A stretch of 25,923 bases of DNA from Candidatus Bathyarchaeota archaeon (GCA_002726865.1 PBSW01000042.1:1-25923), one strand, 5' to 3'. Positions 15,556-24,306 are shown, counted from the stretch's first letter. The notes: generated by a model from the letters alone, not told the origin. Made by a program: numbers and translations.

Positions 15556-15941
15556 TTTGCTTGATGGGAATAGGCGAATTACCCTCTTTCTTGTATTCAC
15601 GCGCGCGAATTGGAAGCCGGCAATTATCATGAAGGTGTATGTCCCGCTAGTAACTCAGATAAATGCCGACAATAATGAAAACGACGGGAAGAACACCTCA
15701 GGCTAAACTAGAAGCAATAATAGAACGGTTCTAAATCAATTAAAATCTCTATGGATTGACAGCATGGTAACGTAAAGAGAAACGGGCAGGATAGGAATAA
15801 CGTGCACTCTAACGGTTCACAGGATAACTGGTAAACAAACAGCTAAATGATGACTTACTCGTCCCATTTTTCTCCTTTTCTATTATCTTGAAACACATTT
15901 ATAGCGGGGGCACCTAGTGGAGAGAATTACGGGGCTCTTGC
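15556..15941 (+). other. 386-base gap with promoter only
   Basis: No gene is seen. Short open stretches on both strands (for example from ATG 15630) have no recognisable content. ATTTATAG at 15897-15904 is the probable TATA box of the DUF401 gene, giving a leader of about 15 bases. Confidence 0.5.
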
Positions 15942-17147
15942 ATGTTAGCTGTCCTCGGCGTCCTCGCCGCTTTCGCGATGATAGTCACTCTGCGGCTTAG
16001 GAATGTAGATTTCTCATTATCCATTCTCACGGGATCCCTCATAATTGCTATGACCTCCGTGAACACTTTCATGGTCCTCATCGAGGCTGCCCATCTGACT
16101 CTCACTGACTACAACACTCTCAACCTTTCCATGGCAGTGGCCCTAATCTCCATTCTTGGGTACAGCCTTAAGGTGACGGGTATGATGACTGATCTTATCG
16201 AGGGGCTTAGGGGGCTCCTCCCCGCTAGGGTCTTTTTAGCAGCTATCCCGGCAATGTTCGGGCTTCTCACGATGCCAGGGGGTGCATTGATGTCGGCACC
16301 ATTTAATGATCCTGAGGGTGACAGGCTGGGTCTCAACCCAGAGCAAAAGACCTATATCAACATCTGGTTCCGTCACCTCTGGTACTGGGCCTCTCCCCTT
16401 TCTCCAATACTAATACTCACGGCGAGCATGGCGGGTTTCTCTGTCACAGAATATCTCTATGCCCAACTCCCTCTTCTAGTAGTGGTCTTGGTGATAGGCT
16501 TCCTCATCGGAGGGACATTCATCAGAGACGAGCGTTTTGGAAGGAGGAGCCCGGGTGGCCTGGGGATAGTTGCCCGAGGTCTCTCCCCCATAGCCACGGC
16601 GATACTCCTGACACTTATAGGAGTTCCCGTCTGGCTGGCCTTAGTGCCTGCCATCGCCCTGGTTTTCCTTTTGAGACGGGTCCAGCTGGGTGAAGCTATG
16701 GATATTGCCAAATCTGGAGTGAGATGGGATCTCACCACCGCGGCGGTTTCTATGTTCTTCTTCAGGTTCGTGGTAGCATCTTCAGGTTCGGTAGTCGCCC
16801 TCTTCGATTCGGCGATGGGGCTCGGGGTGCCCTTGATAGCGATCTTGGTTGTGGTCCCCCTCCTAGCGGGATCGATCTCGGGGACCCCCACCATGGGGGT
16901 CGGTATGATCCTTCCCCTGCTTCTCCCTCTTCTCGGGAAGTACGGTATTTATGTCGTAAGCATGATCTACGTGGGACTCATCGCGGGGTACATAGCCTCT
17001 CCGATGCATCTCTGCTTGATACTCACAAATAGCTACTATAAGTCTGAATTGAGCAGAGTCTACCGCTATCTGGTGCCTTCGACCATAGTACTTTACCTGG
17101 TGGCGATGGCCTACTATATCTTCAGGAATGGAGGTATTCCCGCCTAG
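15942..17147 (+). CDS. DUF401 family integral membrane protein (probable permease)
   Basis: A 401-residue polytopic membrane protein with about ten hydrophobic segments from residue 3 to 395. It matches the DUF401 family of archaea and some bacteria, distantly related to ion/organic-anion transporters. Characteristic pieces are M-P-G-G-A-L-M-S-A-P-F at about 109-119, a re-entrant-like polar turn, W-F-R-H-L-W-Y-W-A-S-P-L-S-P, and its inverted counterpart G-T-P-T-M-G-V-G-M-I-L-P and I-A-S-P-M-H-L-C-L near 308 and 353. The two-fold repeat suggests an elevator-type carrier. The substrate is unknown. It ends with TAG. Confidence 0.8.
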   Translation: MLAVLGVLAAFAMIVTLRLRNVDFSLSILTGSLIIAMTSVNTFMVLIEAAHLTLTDYNTLNLSMAVALISILGYSLKVTGMMTDLIEGLRGLLPARVFLAAIPAMFGLLTMPGGALMSAPFNDPEGDRLGLNPEQKTYINIWFRHLWYWASPLSPILILTASMAGFSVTEYLYAQLPLLVVVLVIGFLIGGTFIRDERFGRRSPGGLGIVARGLSPIATAILLTLIGVPVWLALVPAIALVFLLRRVQLGEAMDIAKSGVRWDLTTAAVSMFFFRFVVASSGSVVALFDSAMGLGVPLIAILVVVPLLAGSISGTPTMGVGMILPLLLPLLGKYGIYVVSMIYVGLIAGYIASPMHLCLILTNSYYKSELSRVYRYLVPSTIVLYLVAMAYYIFRNGGIPA

Positions 17148-17473
17148 CGCTTGGATTACCACTCAATTTATTCTGTACAGAGGGACTCCTAAGCACTCTA
17201 GTTGGACGCCAACTTCACTCCATCGTTATGAATCTAATCCCCCGCCTTGGATAATGCGCGGGAAATCCATGGCGATGGACACCACAACGTTCTCCATGCG
17301 ACAAGTCTCTCTTATTGACCTCAATTATAAATCCGGGAGTTGACCGTCTTTGTACTATCTCTCTTTTGATCTAGAACATACAGTCCATAATCGGTTCATG
17401 AAATGTTCCTAGAGAATCATTGAGAGATGAACCATGACAATTAGTAAATATACTGACACAAGTGGTTCCTTTG
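17148..17473. other. 326-base gap with a weak minus-strand relic and promoter
   Basis: On the minus strand, ATG 17297 has a TATA-like TTTATAATT about 27-35 bases upstream and opens M-E-N-V-V-V-S-I-A-M-D-F-P-R-I-I-Q-G-G-G-L-D-S. After a TAA the frame continues R-W-S-E-V-G-V-Q-L-E-C-L-G-V-P to TGA 17163-17165. This may be a decayed gene or chance. TAAATATAC at 17445-17453 is the TATA box for the next plus-strand gene. Confidence 0.3.
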
Positions 17474-19123
17474 ATGATAGGCAAGCAGGGCTCCCTATGG
17501 GGCATTAGGTTCAATGTCTTCGTCTCGGGCGCCGTGGTCATGGCTCTCGAGCTCGTAACGAGCCGGGTCCTCGCACCTGTCTTCGGGGACAGCATCTTCG
17601 TCTGGGGAGCTCTCATCGGGGTGGTGATGGCCGCTCTGGCTCTGGGATATTACGTAGGGGGGAGACTGGCAGATCGACAACCTAGCTATGGAACCTTTAC
17701 ACTGATCCTGATCTCAGCAGGGATACTGATCATGCTCATCCCCCTCTCCTCCCCCATAATTCTAGAGGTGATCTATCTCTCCGGGGCAGGGAACAGGTAT
17801 GGCCCCCTTTTCGCATCCTTATTGCTTCTTGCCGTCCCAACCACTTTACTGGGTATGGTCTCACCTTATTCTGTACGGATATCAGCGGAGAACATCTTTA
17901 ACGTGGGGGGCCTCTCTGGGAGCCTCTATTCCATCTCAACGGCAGGTAGCCTCTTTGGGACCTTTTTCACGGTCTTCGTTCTCCTCCCCAGATTCGGGGT
18001 GAGACATATAGTGTTCTCTTTGGGCGTCGTCCTAATTGCTGTGGCCGTCGTCGGGATGACTTGGTTGGAGAAGGGCCTCCTCTTTTCCCTAATACTGATC
18101 CTTATGATTCCCTCCCTCTTCGTGGGCGAGGGCCCCTTTCTGGGGGCCTCAGGAAACGTGCTGGTCCGCAAGGACACACCATACAGCACACTGACCGTGA
18201 TTAACCACAAGGCCGAGGGGACAAGGGCGCTCTATCTGAACAATATGCTCCACAGCTCCATGTACCTAAACGGATCCAACAGGGCTGTATTGAGATACAC
18301 CGACTACTTCAATATAGCCTTCCTGTTCAACCCTTCAGCTGAAAGAGTCCTCTTCATCGGGGGCGGCGGCTTTTCTGGACCCAAGCAGTTCCTGGAGTAC
18401 TACCCGAACGTGACAGTTGATGTTGTGGAGATCGACCCGGATGTTGTGGCCGTGGCCAAGGCGCACTTTGGCGTCACTGACAATTCCCGCCTAAGGGTTT
18501 TCGTCATGGATGGTCGAACGTTCCTCAGGGAGGCTGGGACCTATGACATCGTGGTTTTGGACGCCTATTCGAAGACCTACGTCCCCTTCCACCTCATGAC
18601 TATAGAGTTCTTCGAGGCACTCAATGAGCACCTGAGCCCGGACGGCGTCATCGTCTCTAACCTCATATCTTCCCTAATTGGGGACACTTCGGACCTAATC
18701 AAAGCGGAGATCGCTACCATCAAGGAGGTCTTTCCCCAGGTTTACCTCTTCCCCACTAAAACCAAGCAGCTCTCTCTAATTCAGAACATTAACCTCATCG
18801 CAACTAAAGCACCCGTAAGACAAGAAGGGCCTGATCTGCAGCGTGTAGCTGTAGCTCATCCTGTACGCGGAGTTCCATTTGAACGGTATATAGCTACTCT
18901 CTTAGTCTCAGAAATAACTGATATAACTGAGCTCATATTAACCGATGATTACGCCCCGGCGGAGGCACTTCTAAACCCTATCACCGCGGCACCTTATGAG
19001 GAGCATACAGGTCTTGTACCTCGGAGCACATTGAATCCTTTGTGGATTGCGGGAATCTGGTTGATATCTTTGACGTCGCTTTACTTTATTTCAACCCGGT
19101 TGAGGTCGGTTATCAAGCTCTGA
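17474..19123 (+). CDS. Membrane-fused spermidine-synthase-like protein
   Basis: The N-terminal half (to about residue 220) has seven or eight membrane helices with a Gly-rich, MFS-like character. A cytosolic SAM-type methyltransferase/aminopropyltransferase fold follows: V-L-F-I-G-G-G-G-F-S (about 292-301), V-V-E-I-D-P (317-322), M-D-G-R-T-F-L (345-351) and V-L-D-A-Y-S (361-366). One last membrane helix near the C-terminus follows. This is the fused MFS/spermidine synthase architecture. The D-S/T-D catalytic stretch of true spermidine synthases is replaced by D-A-Y-S, so polyamine synthesis is unproven. GTG 17462 is in frame upstream, but the TATA box at 17445-17453 places the transcript start at about 17474, an ATG, so I chose that start (leaderless). 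Confidence 0.8.
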   Translation: MIGKQGSLWGIRFNVFVSGAVVMALELVTSRVLAPVFGDSIFVWGALIGVVMAALALGYYVGGRLADRQPSYGTFTLILISAGILIMLIPLSSPIILEVIYLSGAGNRYGPLFASLLLLAVPTTLLGMVSPYSVRISAENIFNVGGLSGSLYSISTAGSLFGTFFTVFVLLPRFGVRHIVFSLGVVLIAVAVVGMTWLEKGLLFSLILILMIPSLFVGEGPFLGASGNVLVRKDTPYSTLTVINHKAEGTRALYLNNMLHSSMYLNGSNRAVLRYTDYFNIAFLFNPSAERVLFIGGGGFSGPKQFLEYYPNVTVDVVEIDPDVVAVAKAHFGVTDNSRLRVFVMDGRTFLREAGTYDIVVLDAYSKTYVPFHLMTIEFFEALNEHLSPDGVIVSNLISSLIGDTSDLIKAEIATIKEVFPQVYLFPTKTKQLSLIQNINLIATKAPVRQEGPDLQRVAVAHPVRGVPFERYIATLLVSEITDITELILTDDYAPAEALLNPITAAPYEEHTGLVPRSTLNPLWIAGIWLISLTSLYFISTRLRSVIKL

Positions 19124-19773
19124 GATGCTCCCTACTCTTGCTCTCTAGAGAAAGCAGACCCGCTGTTCCTCGTTGTTAAGGAATGGGGTCAGAAGGGAGT
19201 TAACTCCTCAAGCTCCTCAGAACGTTACCTCTTATCTTGTTTTTATATCCGACAGGATTACGGCCCCCGTGTACGTGGTAAGGACCATTTAGAGGACTAT
19301 GAAAATAACTAAGGCCACAAAGGAATGTTGCACTACGTTCACGATACTGACTTACTCCATAGCGCGCACAAAACCTAAGACGGAGAAGCTTGATTTTGCG
19401 CCTCATTAAGTTTAATGGTGGTCCCTGTGAATTTTTTTTTAGCAGGTAAAGTATATGCATTAATTCAATATCTTTGAGCGGAGTCAATAATCTCCTCAGG
19501 ATCTTTCTGAGCACCCTGAACGACGACCAGCTTCTTATTCTGACCCGCATGGCTTTCCCAAGACGGTTATTGACTATCCTCCCGAAGGATCTCTCCTAGA
19601 AATGGGAGATCTTCCTATCCCCGCTGAATTAACTCCAAGATCCTACGGTAGATAAGCCTCCTCTTCTAAGGTTCAACCCGGGAGAAGAGGCTCGCTGAGA
19701 TATAGCAGCTGGACTCCTTCGTTCTACGGTTGCTCAGAGGTGAACCTGCGGGGGCAACAATCCGCTTCACAGA
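19124..19773. other. 650-base gap with possible minus-strand run-on
   Basis: After the TAG of the acyl-CoA ligase (minus strand) the same frame stays protein-like from GTG 19770 to TGA 19465-19467. It includes R-I-V-A-P-A-G-S-P-L-S-N-R-R-T-K-E-S-S, R-R-L-I-Y-R-R-I-L-E-L-I-Q-R-G, E-D-L-P-F-L-G-E-I-L-R and K-K-L-V-V-V-Q-G-A-Q-K-D-P-E-E-I-I. It is interrupted by TAG, TAG and TAA. An overlapping minus-strand frame (19200-19550, 116 codons, very Arg-rich) is open but looks like a shifted shadow. Bases 19124-19200 hold nothing that I can name. Confidence 0.3.
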
Positions 19774-21453
19774 CTAGGGATCGGAAGTCCAGTGTTCCTG
19801 GAGGCGCCGCTTGAGCGCTGCCTCTACAGCTACGCGGTCGACTTTTCCGATGACAGTGAGGGGTAGGCTATTCACCACCGTGATCTTGGCAGGGACCTTA
19901 AAGTAGTCGAGGCACCGGGCGCAGAGCTCTAGGAGGTCGTCCTCGATACCTTTCTGTTCCACCCCGATCTTGAGGGTGACGAAGGCCTCCACTTCAGTGG
20001 CACACCTTAGGGGGTCGGGGACCCCGATTGTGACAACCTTATTGACACTTGGATGAGTCCCAAGAACCTCCTCTACCTCAGAGGGCCATACGGTGTGTCC
20101 GGCTGCTATGATCCGGTCCAGCTTTCTCCCGACAATGTACAAGAATCCCTCAACGTCCTCCTCGACGATATCCCCGGTGTGGAGCCAGCCATCCTTAAGC
20201 ACCAGGGCGGTCGCCTCTGGGTCATTCCAGTACCCCTTCATTACTTGAGGGCCTCTAACCAAGAGCTCCCCCTTCTCCCCTGGGCCTAGATCGATCTCCC
20301 CGAGCTGGAGATCCACGACACGGGCTTCAGTGTCTGAAAAAGGAAGGCCAACAGTACGCCGATTCGGGGATCCCTCAATTGGGGTGCAGTGGGTGCCGGG
20401 ACCAGCCTCGGTGAGGCCATAACCCTGATAGATTGTAGCTCCAGTTAACTCCTCAAATCTATTGACGAGCTCTGGTTCAATGCGGGACCCTCCGGAGACC
20501 ACGCTCGTCAGACTTGTGAGGTCCTTGCCGGGGAGGTCTGGGTGGGAAAGGATCTCCCGGATGAACAAGGGGATGGTTGGGAGATGGGTTGCCCTATAGT
20601 CTCTGATAGCGTTCATAATGGTATTTGCGTTGGGCTCTGGAATCAGGACAAGGGTGCAGCCGAACTGAATTGATTCGTTGAGGCCGACGGTCATTCCGTA
20701 ACTGTGGAAGAAGGGGACAGCACAAACCACAACAGGCCACCCTGCCGGCTGAGGCTTAGCACTGTACCCCCAGCCCCTGAGCCAATGGTAAGACTGGAGA
20801 GCGTTTGCGACAAGGTTGCGGTGAGTGAGAATAACCCCCTTAGGGGGGCCTGTTGTCCCGGAGGTGAAGAGAATTGTTACAGCGTCCTTTCTAGGGTCGA
20901 TCTGGGGTAGTTCCACTAACGGCGGCTCTTTCAGCAGTCTCTCGAGGCTCAGAGAACTCTTGGGACTCCACCTTTCTCCTCTCAAACGACTCAAAGTTCT
21001 CAGGTGCCAGGGGACATAGGCTGCGGCCTCAGCAACAATCAAGTTCCCCGGCGGCTTCTCTGAAACTTTATTTAGCAGCCGATCGAGGATAATGATATTT
21101 TCTGCTCCTGACTCTTTGATCTCCCTTGCGATCTCCTCAGAGGGGTTAAGAGGGTTTATGGGGACGATGACACCGCCAGCTGCCATGATGCCATTATATG
21201 CGATGATAAACTGAGGGACGTTGGGAAGGAGAATGGCGACCCTGTCCCCTTTCTCGAGACCTAGTCTACTAAGGGCTCCGGCTAGGCGGAGGGATTCGTT
21301 CCAAAGGCGGCAGTAGGGGATCCTATTGCCGTAGAAGATTGCTGCGGTCCTGTTTGGGTACTTCCTTGCTGAGTTCTCCAGGAAGGCGTAAAGTGGAATT
21401 TCAGGGTAGCTGAGGCTGATGGGAACACCGCCAGGATGCTTGCCAACCTCCAT
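19774..21453 (-). CDS. AMP-forming acyl-CoA ligase (long/medium-chain fatty-acid-CoA ligase family)
   Basis: ANL-superfamily enzyme that activates a carboxylic acid to acyl-AMP and then acyl-CoA. The 559-residue length is normal. Motifs: P-loop T-S-G-T-T-G-P-P-K-G (197-206), A5 G-Y-G-L-T-E-A-G (344-351), A7 W-L-H-T-G-D (423-428), hinge G-R-K-L-D-R-I (442-448) followed by G-H-T-V-W-P-S-E-V-E, and A10 P-L-T-V-I-G-K-V with the catalytic Lys near the end. The hinge region has K-L-D where many homologues have a K-D/E pair. It is divergent from the DapA-family gene, with only about 90 bases between starts. It ends with TAG. The acid used cannot be deduced. Confidence 0.9.
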   Translation of the reverse strand: MEVGKHPGGVPISLSYPEIPLYAFLENSARKYPNRTAAIFYGNRIPYCRLWNESLRLAGALSRLGLEKGDRVAILLPNVPQFIIAYNGIMAAGGVIVPINPLNPSEEIAREIKESGAENIIILDRLLNKVSEKPPGNLIVAEAAAYVPWHLRTLSRLRGERWSPKSSLSLERLLKEPPLVELPQIDPRKDAVTILFTSGTTGPPKGVILTHRNLVANALQSYHWLRGWGYSAKPQPAGWPVVVCAVPFFHSYGMTVGLNESIQFGCTLVLIPEPNANTIMNAIRDYRATHLPTIPLFIREILSHPDLPGKDLTSLTSVVSGGSRIEPELVNRFEELTGATIYQGYGLTEAGPGTHCTPIEGSPNRRTVGLPFSDTEARVVDLQLGEIDLGPGEKGELLVRGPQVMKGYWNDPEATALVLKDGWLHTGDIVEEDVEGFLYIVGRKLDRIIAAGHTVWPSEVEEVLGTHPSVNKVVTIGVPDPLRCATEVEAFVTLKIGVEQKGIEDDLLELCARCLDYFKVPAKITVVNSLPLTVIGKVDRVAVEAALKRRLQEHWTSDP

Positions 21454-21504
21454 GATTCCATAGAGTTAGAGATTGAACCTGTTAATAACGTGGTGCCAAG
21501 CAAT

Positions 21505-21512
21505 GTTTTATC
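21505..21512 (+). promoter_or_regulatory. TATA box of the DapA-family gene
   Basis: GTTTTATC lies about 32-39 bases before ATG 21544. This supports the shorter start over the ATG at 21436, which lies inside the divergent ligase gene. Confidence 0.4.
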
Positions 21513-21543
21513 TGGTTCTATCTCATTTAGTGTCGTGGTATCC

Positions 21544-22428
21544 ATGGATCTTAACGGAATCTTTGTACCTAATGTCACCCCGTTCACAGGTCAGGGGCAG
21601 ATCGACTTCGAGAAGCTTGGGGAGTTAGTGGATTTCTGGCTCCGATCAGGTGTTTCTGGGATCGTGGTGAACGCGAGCACAGGAGAGGCCCCTCTGCTTT
21701 CCCCGGAGGAAAGGATCGATCTCATTCGCTATGTAAAGGATAGGCTGAGAGGAAGGGGGAGTCTTATTGCCGGTACGGGGGCCATCGGGACCAGAGAGAC
21801 AATAGACCTGACCAGAGACGCCGAGGAGGCCGGGGCAGAGGCCGCTCTTGTGCTCCCTCCTTTCTTCATTAAGCCCTCGGATATGGAGGTCTACCAGCAT
21901 TTCACCTCCCTTGCCGCTTCCGTGGACTTCCCTCTGATCTTCTACAACGTCCCTAAGTTCACCGGGTACGGAGTCCCGCCCATGGTGGTGAATAAGATCG
22001 CTGATGAGCACAGCAATCTAGTGGGTATCAAGGACAGCAGCGGGAGCCCTGGGAACATGGCAGAGAACATCAGGCTCTTCGGGTCCAAGATCAGCGTTCT
22101 CTCAGGGGCTGCAGATATGACGCTTCCCACCCTTACAATGGGTGGAAAAGGGGCTATCCTCGCAGTAGCCAACGCGATCCCAGAAACCTGTGTCTCCCTC
22201 TATGAGGCCGTTAAAAGGGGAGACCTAGAGGGGGCAGGAGGGTACCAGCGTGTGGTGTCATATGTCAACAAGGTACTCGTAAGGGAGCACAGCCAGATTG
22301 CAGCAGTGAAAGCTGCCCTTTCCTCTCTAGGTCACCCCGCGGGTGAGCCAAGGCGACCCCTCAGGTCGTTGCCTCCAGGGGAGAAGAGACAGGTTGTTGA
22401 GGCGTTCAGGCAACGGCAGACCCTGTGA
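21544..22428 (+). CDS. Dihydrodipicolinate synthase / N-acetylneuraminate lyase family aldolase
   Basis: A class I aldolase TIM barrel of 294 residues, the usual family length. The Schiff-base lysine is K163 in V-G-I-K-D-S-S-G. The proton-relay tyrosine is Y134 in F-Y-N-V-P. The substrate-carboxylate loop is N-A-S-T-G-E (43-48), where DapA has G-T-T-G-E. L-P-P-F-F at about 104-108 is typical. Family members include DHDPS, 2-keto-3-deoxy-gluconate aldolases and sialic-acid lyases; the changed carboxylate loop and the lack of other lysine genes nearby leave the substrate open. The frame is open from 21436, but the homologous N-terminus begins M-D-L-N-G-I-F-V-P at 21544 with a TATA box upstream. 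Confidence 0.85.
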   Translation: MDLNGIFVPNVTPFTGQGQIDFEKLGELVDFWLRSGVSGIVVNASTGEAPLLSPEERIDLIRYVKDRLRGRGSLIAGTGAIGTRETIDLTRDAEEAGAEAALVLPPFFIKPSDMEVYQHFTSLAASVDFPLIFYNVPKFTGYGVPPMVVNKIADEHSNLVGIKDSSGSPGNMAENIRLFGSKISVLSGAADMTLPTLTMGGKGAILAVANAIPETCVSLYEAVKRGDLEGAGGYQRVVSYVNKVLVREHSQIAAVKAALSSLGHPAGEPRRPLRSLPPGEKRQVVEAFRQRQTL

Positions 22429-22462
22429 GCCCTGCTCTTTTCACCATTAGCTTAATAAGAAA

Positions 22463-22725
22463 ATGGATTTCCTGCCATCTATTGCGGACCTCTTGGAGAA
22501 ATTCTAATGGTCTCTTAACTCTATTGATTGTGCCAGAGCTTTTCTTGACACAAAAAATCCTATACTCAGGTGTCGTTGGATGTTTTCTCATTTACGGACA
22601 GGGAGATTTTAGTTTACGTCAAGGGGCCACGGAACGTTGACGTAAACGATATCATGACTACACTAAGCCTCTCGGTCACGCGTGAAGGCGATCCATCACT
22701 CTCGGGGCTTACAAATGATCTCTAG
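22463..22725 (+). pseudogene. Possible decayed small gene, unknown family
   Basis: From ATG 22463 the frame reads M-D-F-L-P-S-I-A-D-L-L-E-K-F, TAA, then W-S-L-N-S-I-D-C-A-R-A-F-L-D-T-K-N-P-I-L. A frame shift near 22565-22575 continues as S-L-D-V-F-S-F-T-D-R-E-I-L-V-Y-V-K-G-P-R. It goes on with N-V-D-V-N-D-I-M-T-T-L-S-L to TAG 22723-22725. The last part alone (TTG 22576 to 22725, 49 codons) might be a small gene. It runs 30 bases into the 3' end of the opposite-strand gene. No family recognised. Confidence 0.3.
22612..22647. repeat. Perfect 11-base inverted repeat with 14-base loop
   Basis: GTTTACGTCAA (22612-22622) and its exact reverse complement TTGACGTAAAC (22637-22647) flank a 14-base spacer, in the space between two converging genes. 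No T run follows, so it is not a standard terminator. It lies within the protein-like frame of the neighbouring relic, where it encodes V-Y-V-K and V-D-V-N, so it may be incidental. Confidence 0.7.
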
Positions 22726-23265
22726 AATCCGCGAGTCGAAGAATTTGTGGGTGTTACTGGTCTTTAAGATGATAGCCGTGTCTGCGCCCTTTCCGGTGCC
22801 TGCGATGGAGATAGCCTCTACGCCTGCCCTAACAAGCCCTGCATCCACTGCCATGCATGCGCATTCGCAGCCTACTTTTACACCTGGTCCAAAGAGCCTT
22901 AAGACGTGAGCGATGATCTCATCGACTTGGATCACCTTGAATCGGCGGTTCACTGCCCTCCCTAGGGTACCGAAGGCATGGGCTGCACGGACAACCTTTC
23001 CTCCTCTCGCCTCAATTTCCGCCTTGACCTCGGACGGGAGCCTGTCCTGGTTGGGCTCCCTGTATCCGAAGACCCCGGCCACCACAACGACGTTGTATCC
23101 TTGGAAGATCTCAAGGGCTTTGAGGGCCGTGAATCCTGTGTAGCTCGCGAGAATGATGTCCCTTATACCGAGCTGATTCGCCCTCCTCTTTGCCAAGAGG
23201 CACGTCTCTTCAGTGAACTCCTTCCCTCTCCCCTCAAAATATACCGTAGTTACCTCGTTGGACAT
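22696..23265 (-). CDS. Stand-alone pyruvate kinase C-terminal (alpha/beta) domain protein
   Basis: Residues 1-189 from ATG 23265 match the PK_C domain found at the end of pyruvate kinase but without the catalytic barrel (COG1751-type). Seen: an opening T-V-Y-F-E-G-R-G-K-E-F-T-E-E-T, then A-K-R-R-A-N-Q-L-G-I-R-D-I-I-L-A-S-Y-T-G-F-T-A-L-K, V-V-V-V-A-G-V-F-G-Y and, near the end, A-G-T-G-K-G-A-D-T-A. Function is unknown; it cannot act as pyruvate kinase. C-E-C-A-C is an unusual Cys cluster around residues 132-136. ATG 23286 is also in frame, but a TATA-like element at 23301-23310 is too close to serve it, so I chose 23265. It is divergent from the asparaginase-family gene. Confidence 0.8.
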   Translation of the reverse strand: MSNEVTTVYFEGRGKEFTEETCLLAKRRANQLGIRDIILASYTGFTALKALEIFQGYNVVVVAGVFGYREPNQDRLPSEVKAEIEARGGKVVRAAHAFGTLGRAVNRRFKVIQVDEIIAHVLRLFGPGVKVGCECACMAVDAGLVRAGVEAISIAGTGKGADTAIILKTSNTHKFFDSRILEIICKPRE

Positions 23266-23326
23266 GGATATTTCAACAAGGAGCATCTCGAGTCACGGGG
23301 GTAATAAGACTTACAGCTGGGTTCCT

Positions 23327-23338
23327 GTTTTTAATAGA
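23327..23338 (+). promoter_or_regulatory. TATA region of the asparaginase-family gene
   Basis: GTTTTTAATAGA is centred about 35 bases before ATG 23368. No ribosome binding site precedes that ATG, consistent with a very short leader. Confidence 0.4.
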
Positions 23339-23367
23339 ACCTCGGATAAGCGAAGTTAGATGATTAA

Positions 23368-24306
23368 ATGAAGCCCTTTATTATTGGGACCCGTAACTCG
23401 AAGAACATGCTCCACTTGGGGGTCGAGGTCCTCCGACAAGGAGGTTCGGCCGTAGAGGCTGTGGAAGTCGCGACTAACGCAGTTGAGGAGAATCCTGAGG
23501 ATAGCAGCGTCGGCTTGGGGGGTCTCCCCAACCTGATGGGGGTGCCTCAAATGGATGCCTCTATCATGGATGGACAAAGAATGCGCTCTGGATCTGTGGC
23601 TGCTCTGGAGGGATTCCTTCATCCAATCTCCGTCGCCCGCCGGGTCATGGAGGTTTCCCCTCACGTTCTCTTAGTAGGCTATGGGGCGTCGATGTTCGCA
23701 GAGGTGGAGGGATTTCAGAAGGCCGATCTCGTCACAGAGAGGAGTAAGGCCGCTTACGAGGCCTTTGTGAACGACACTTTCGAGGACCTCGACGACGATA
23801 CTAAGAATAGGACCAATTGGGCCCATAATTATACCAGATTCAAGCTCCACGACTGGTACGAGAAGCTCAGCGACGATCAGCACGGCACAGTGAACATTCT
23901 TGCCATGGATTCCAAAGGGAATATCTGCAGTGGTGTCTCCACAAGTGGCACAGCCTATAAGATGCCGGGGCGGGTTGGGGACTCTCCCATCATTGGGGCC
24001 GGGAACTATTGCGACAATAATGTCGGCGCTGCGACCTGTACCGGCAGGGGGGAGCTCGCGATCAGGCGATCCACCGCCCGCACTATTTTAAGTTACATGG
24101 AAAACGGGAGAGACCTCGAGGAAGCATGCATCCAGGCCATGAAAGACATCCTCTCCCTTAAAGAGGTCGGAGGGATGAACTGCCTAGCTTTTGACAAGAA
24201 TGGCAACACAATGTCCGCCTCAATATCCCGAGAGCCCATCCATTTCTACATGGACGTTGACTCAACAGAGCCTGAAGAACGCCGGGGCGTCTGGATAGCG
24301 GAGTAA
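23368..24306 (+). CDS. N4-(beta-N-acetylglucosaminyl)-L-asparaginase / isoaspartyl peptidase family
   Basis: An N-terminal-nucleophile hydrolase of 312 residues. The autoproteolysis site is H-G-T-V with nucleophile T174, which cleavage would expose as the first residue of the beta chain. S-G-V-S-T-S-G and R-V-G-D-S-P-I-I-G-A-G-N-Y downstream are the substrate-binding signature of glycosylasparaginases. G-L-G-G-L-P-N at about 49-55 is typical of the alpha chain. The family cleaves asparagine-linked glycans or isoaspartyl/asparaginyl amides. There is no signal peptide, so it is probably cytosolic. An uncharacterised gene follows after 5 bases, probably co-transcribed. The exact amide substrate is not evident. 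Confidence 0.88.
   Translation: MKPFIIGTRNSKNMLHLGVEVLRQGGSAVEAVEVATNAVEENPEDSSVGLGGLPNLMGVPQMDASIMDGQRMRSGSVAALEGFLHPISVARRVMEVSPHVLLVGYGASMFAEVEGFQKADLVTERSKAAYEAFVNDTFEDLDDDTKNRTNWAHNYTRFKLHDWYEKLSDDQHGTVNILAMDSKGNICSGVSTSGTAYKMPGRVGDSPIIGAGNYCDNNVGAATCTGRGELAIRRSTARTILSYMENGRDLEEACIQAMKDILSLKEVGGMNCLAFDKNGNTMSASISREPIHFYMDVDSTEPEERRGVWIAE

Noticed and set aside
19200..19550. Minus-strand 116-codon Arg-rich open frame
   Set aside because: Its first part is the shifted frame of a more protein-like reading (K-K-L-V-V-V-Q-G-A-Q). The Arg/Leu-rich composition is typical of shadow frames and no family is recognisable.
21436..21543. Upstream ATG for the DapA-family gene
   Set aside because: It would add 36 residues not found in the family and overlaps the start of the divergent ligase gene. 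ATG 21544 matches the family N-terminus and has a TATA box.
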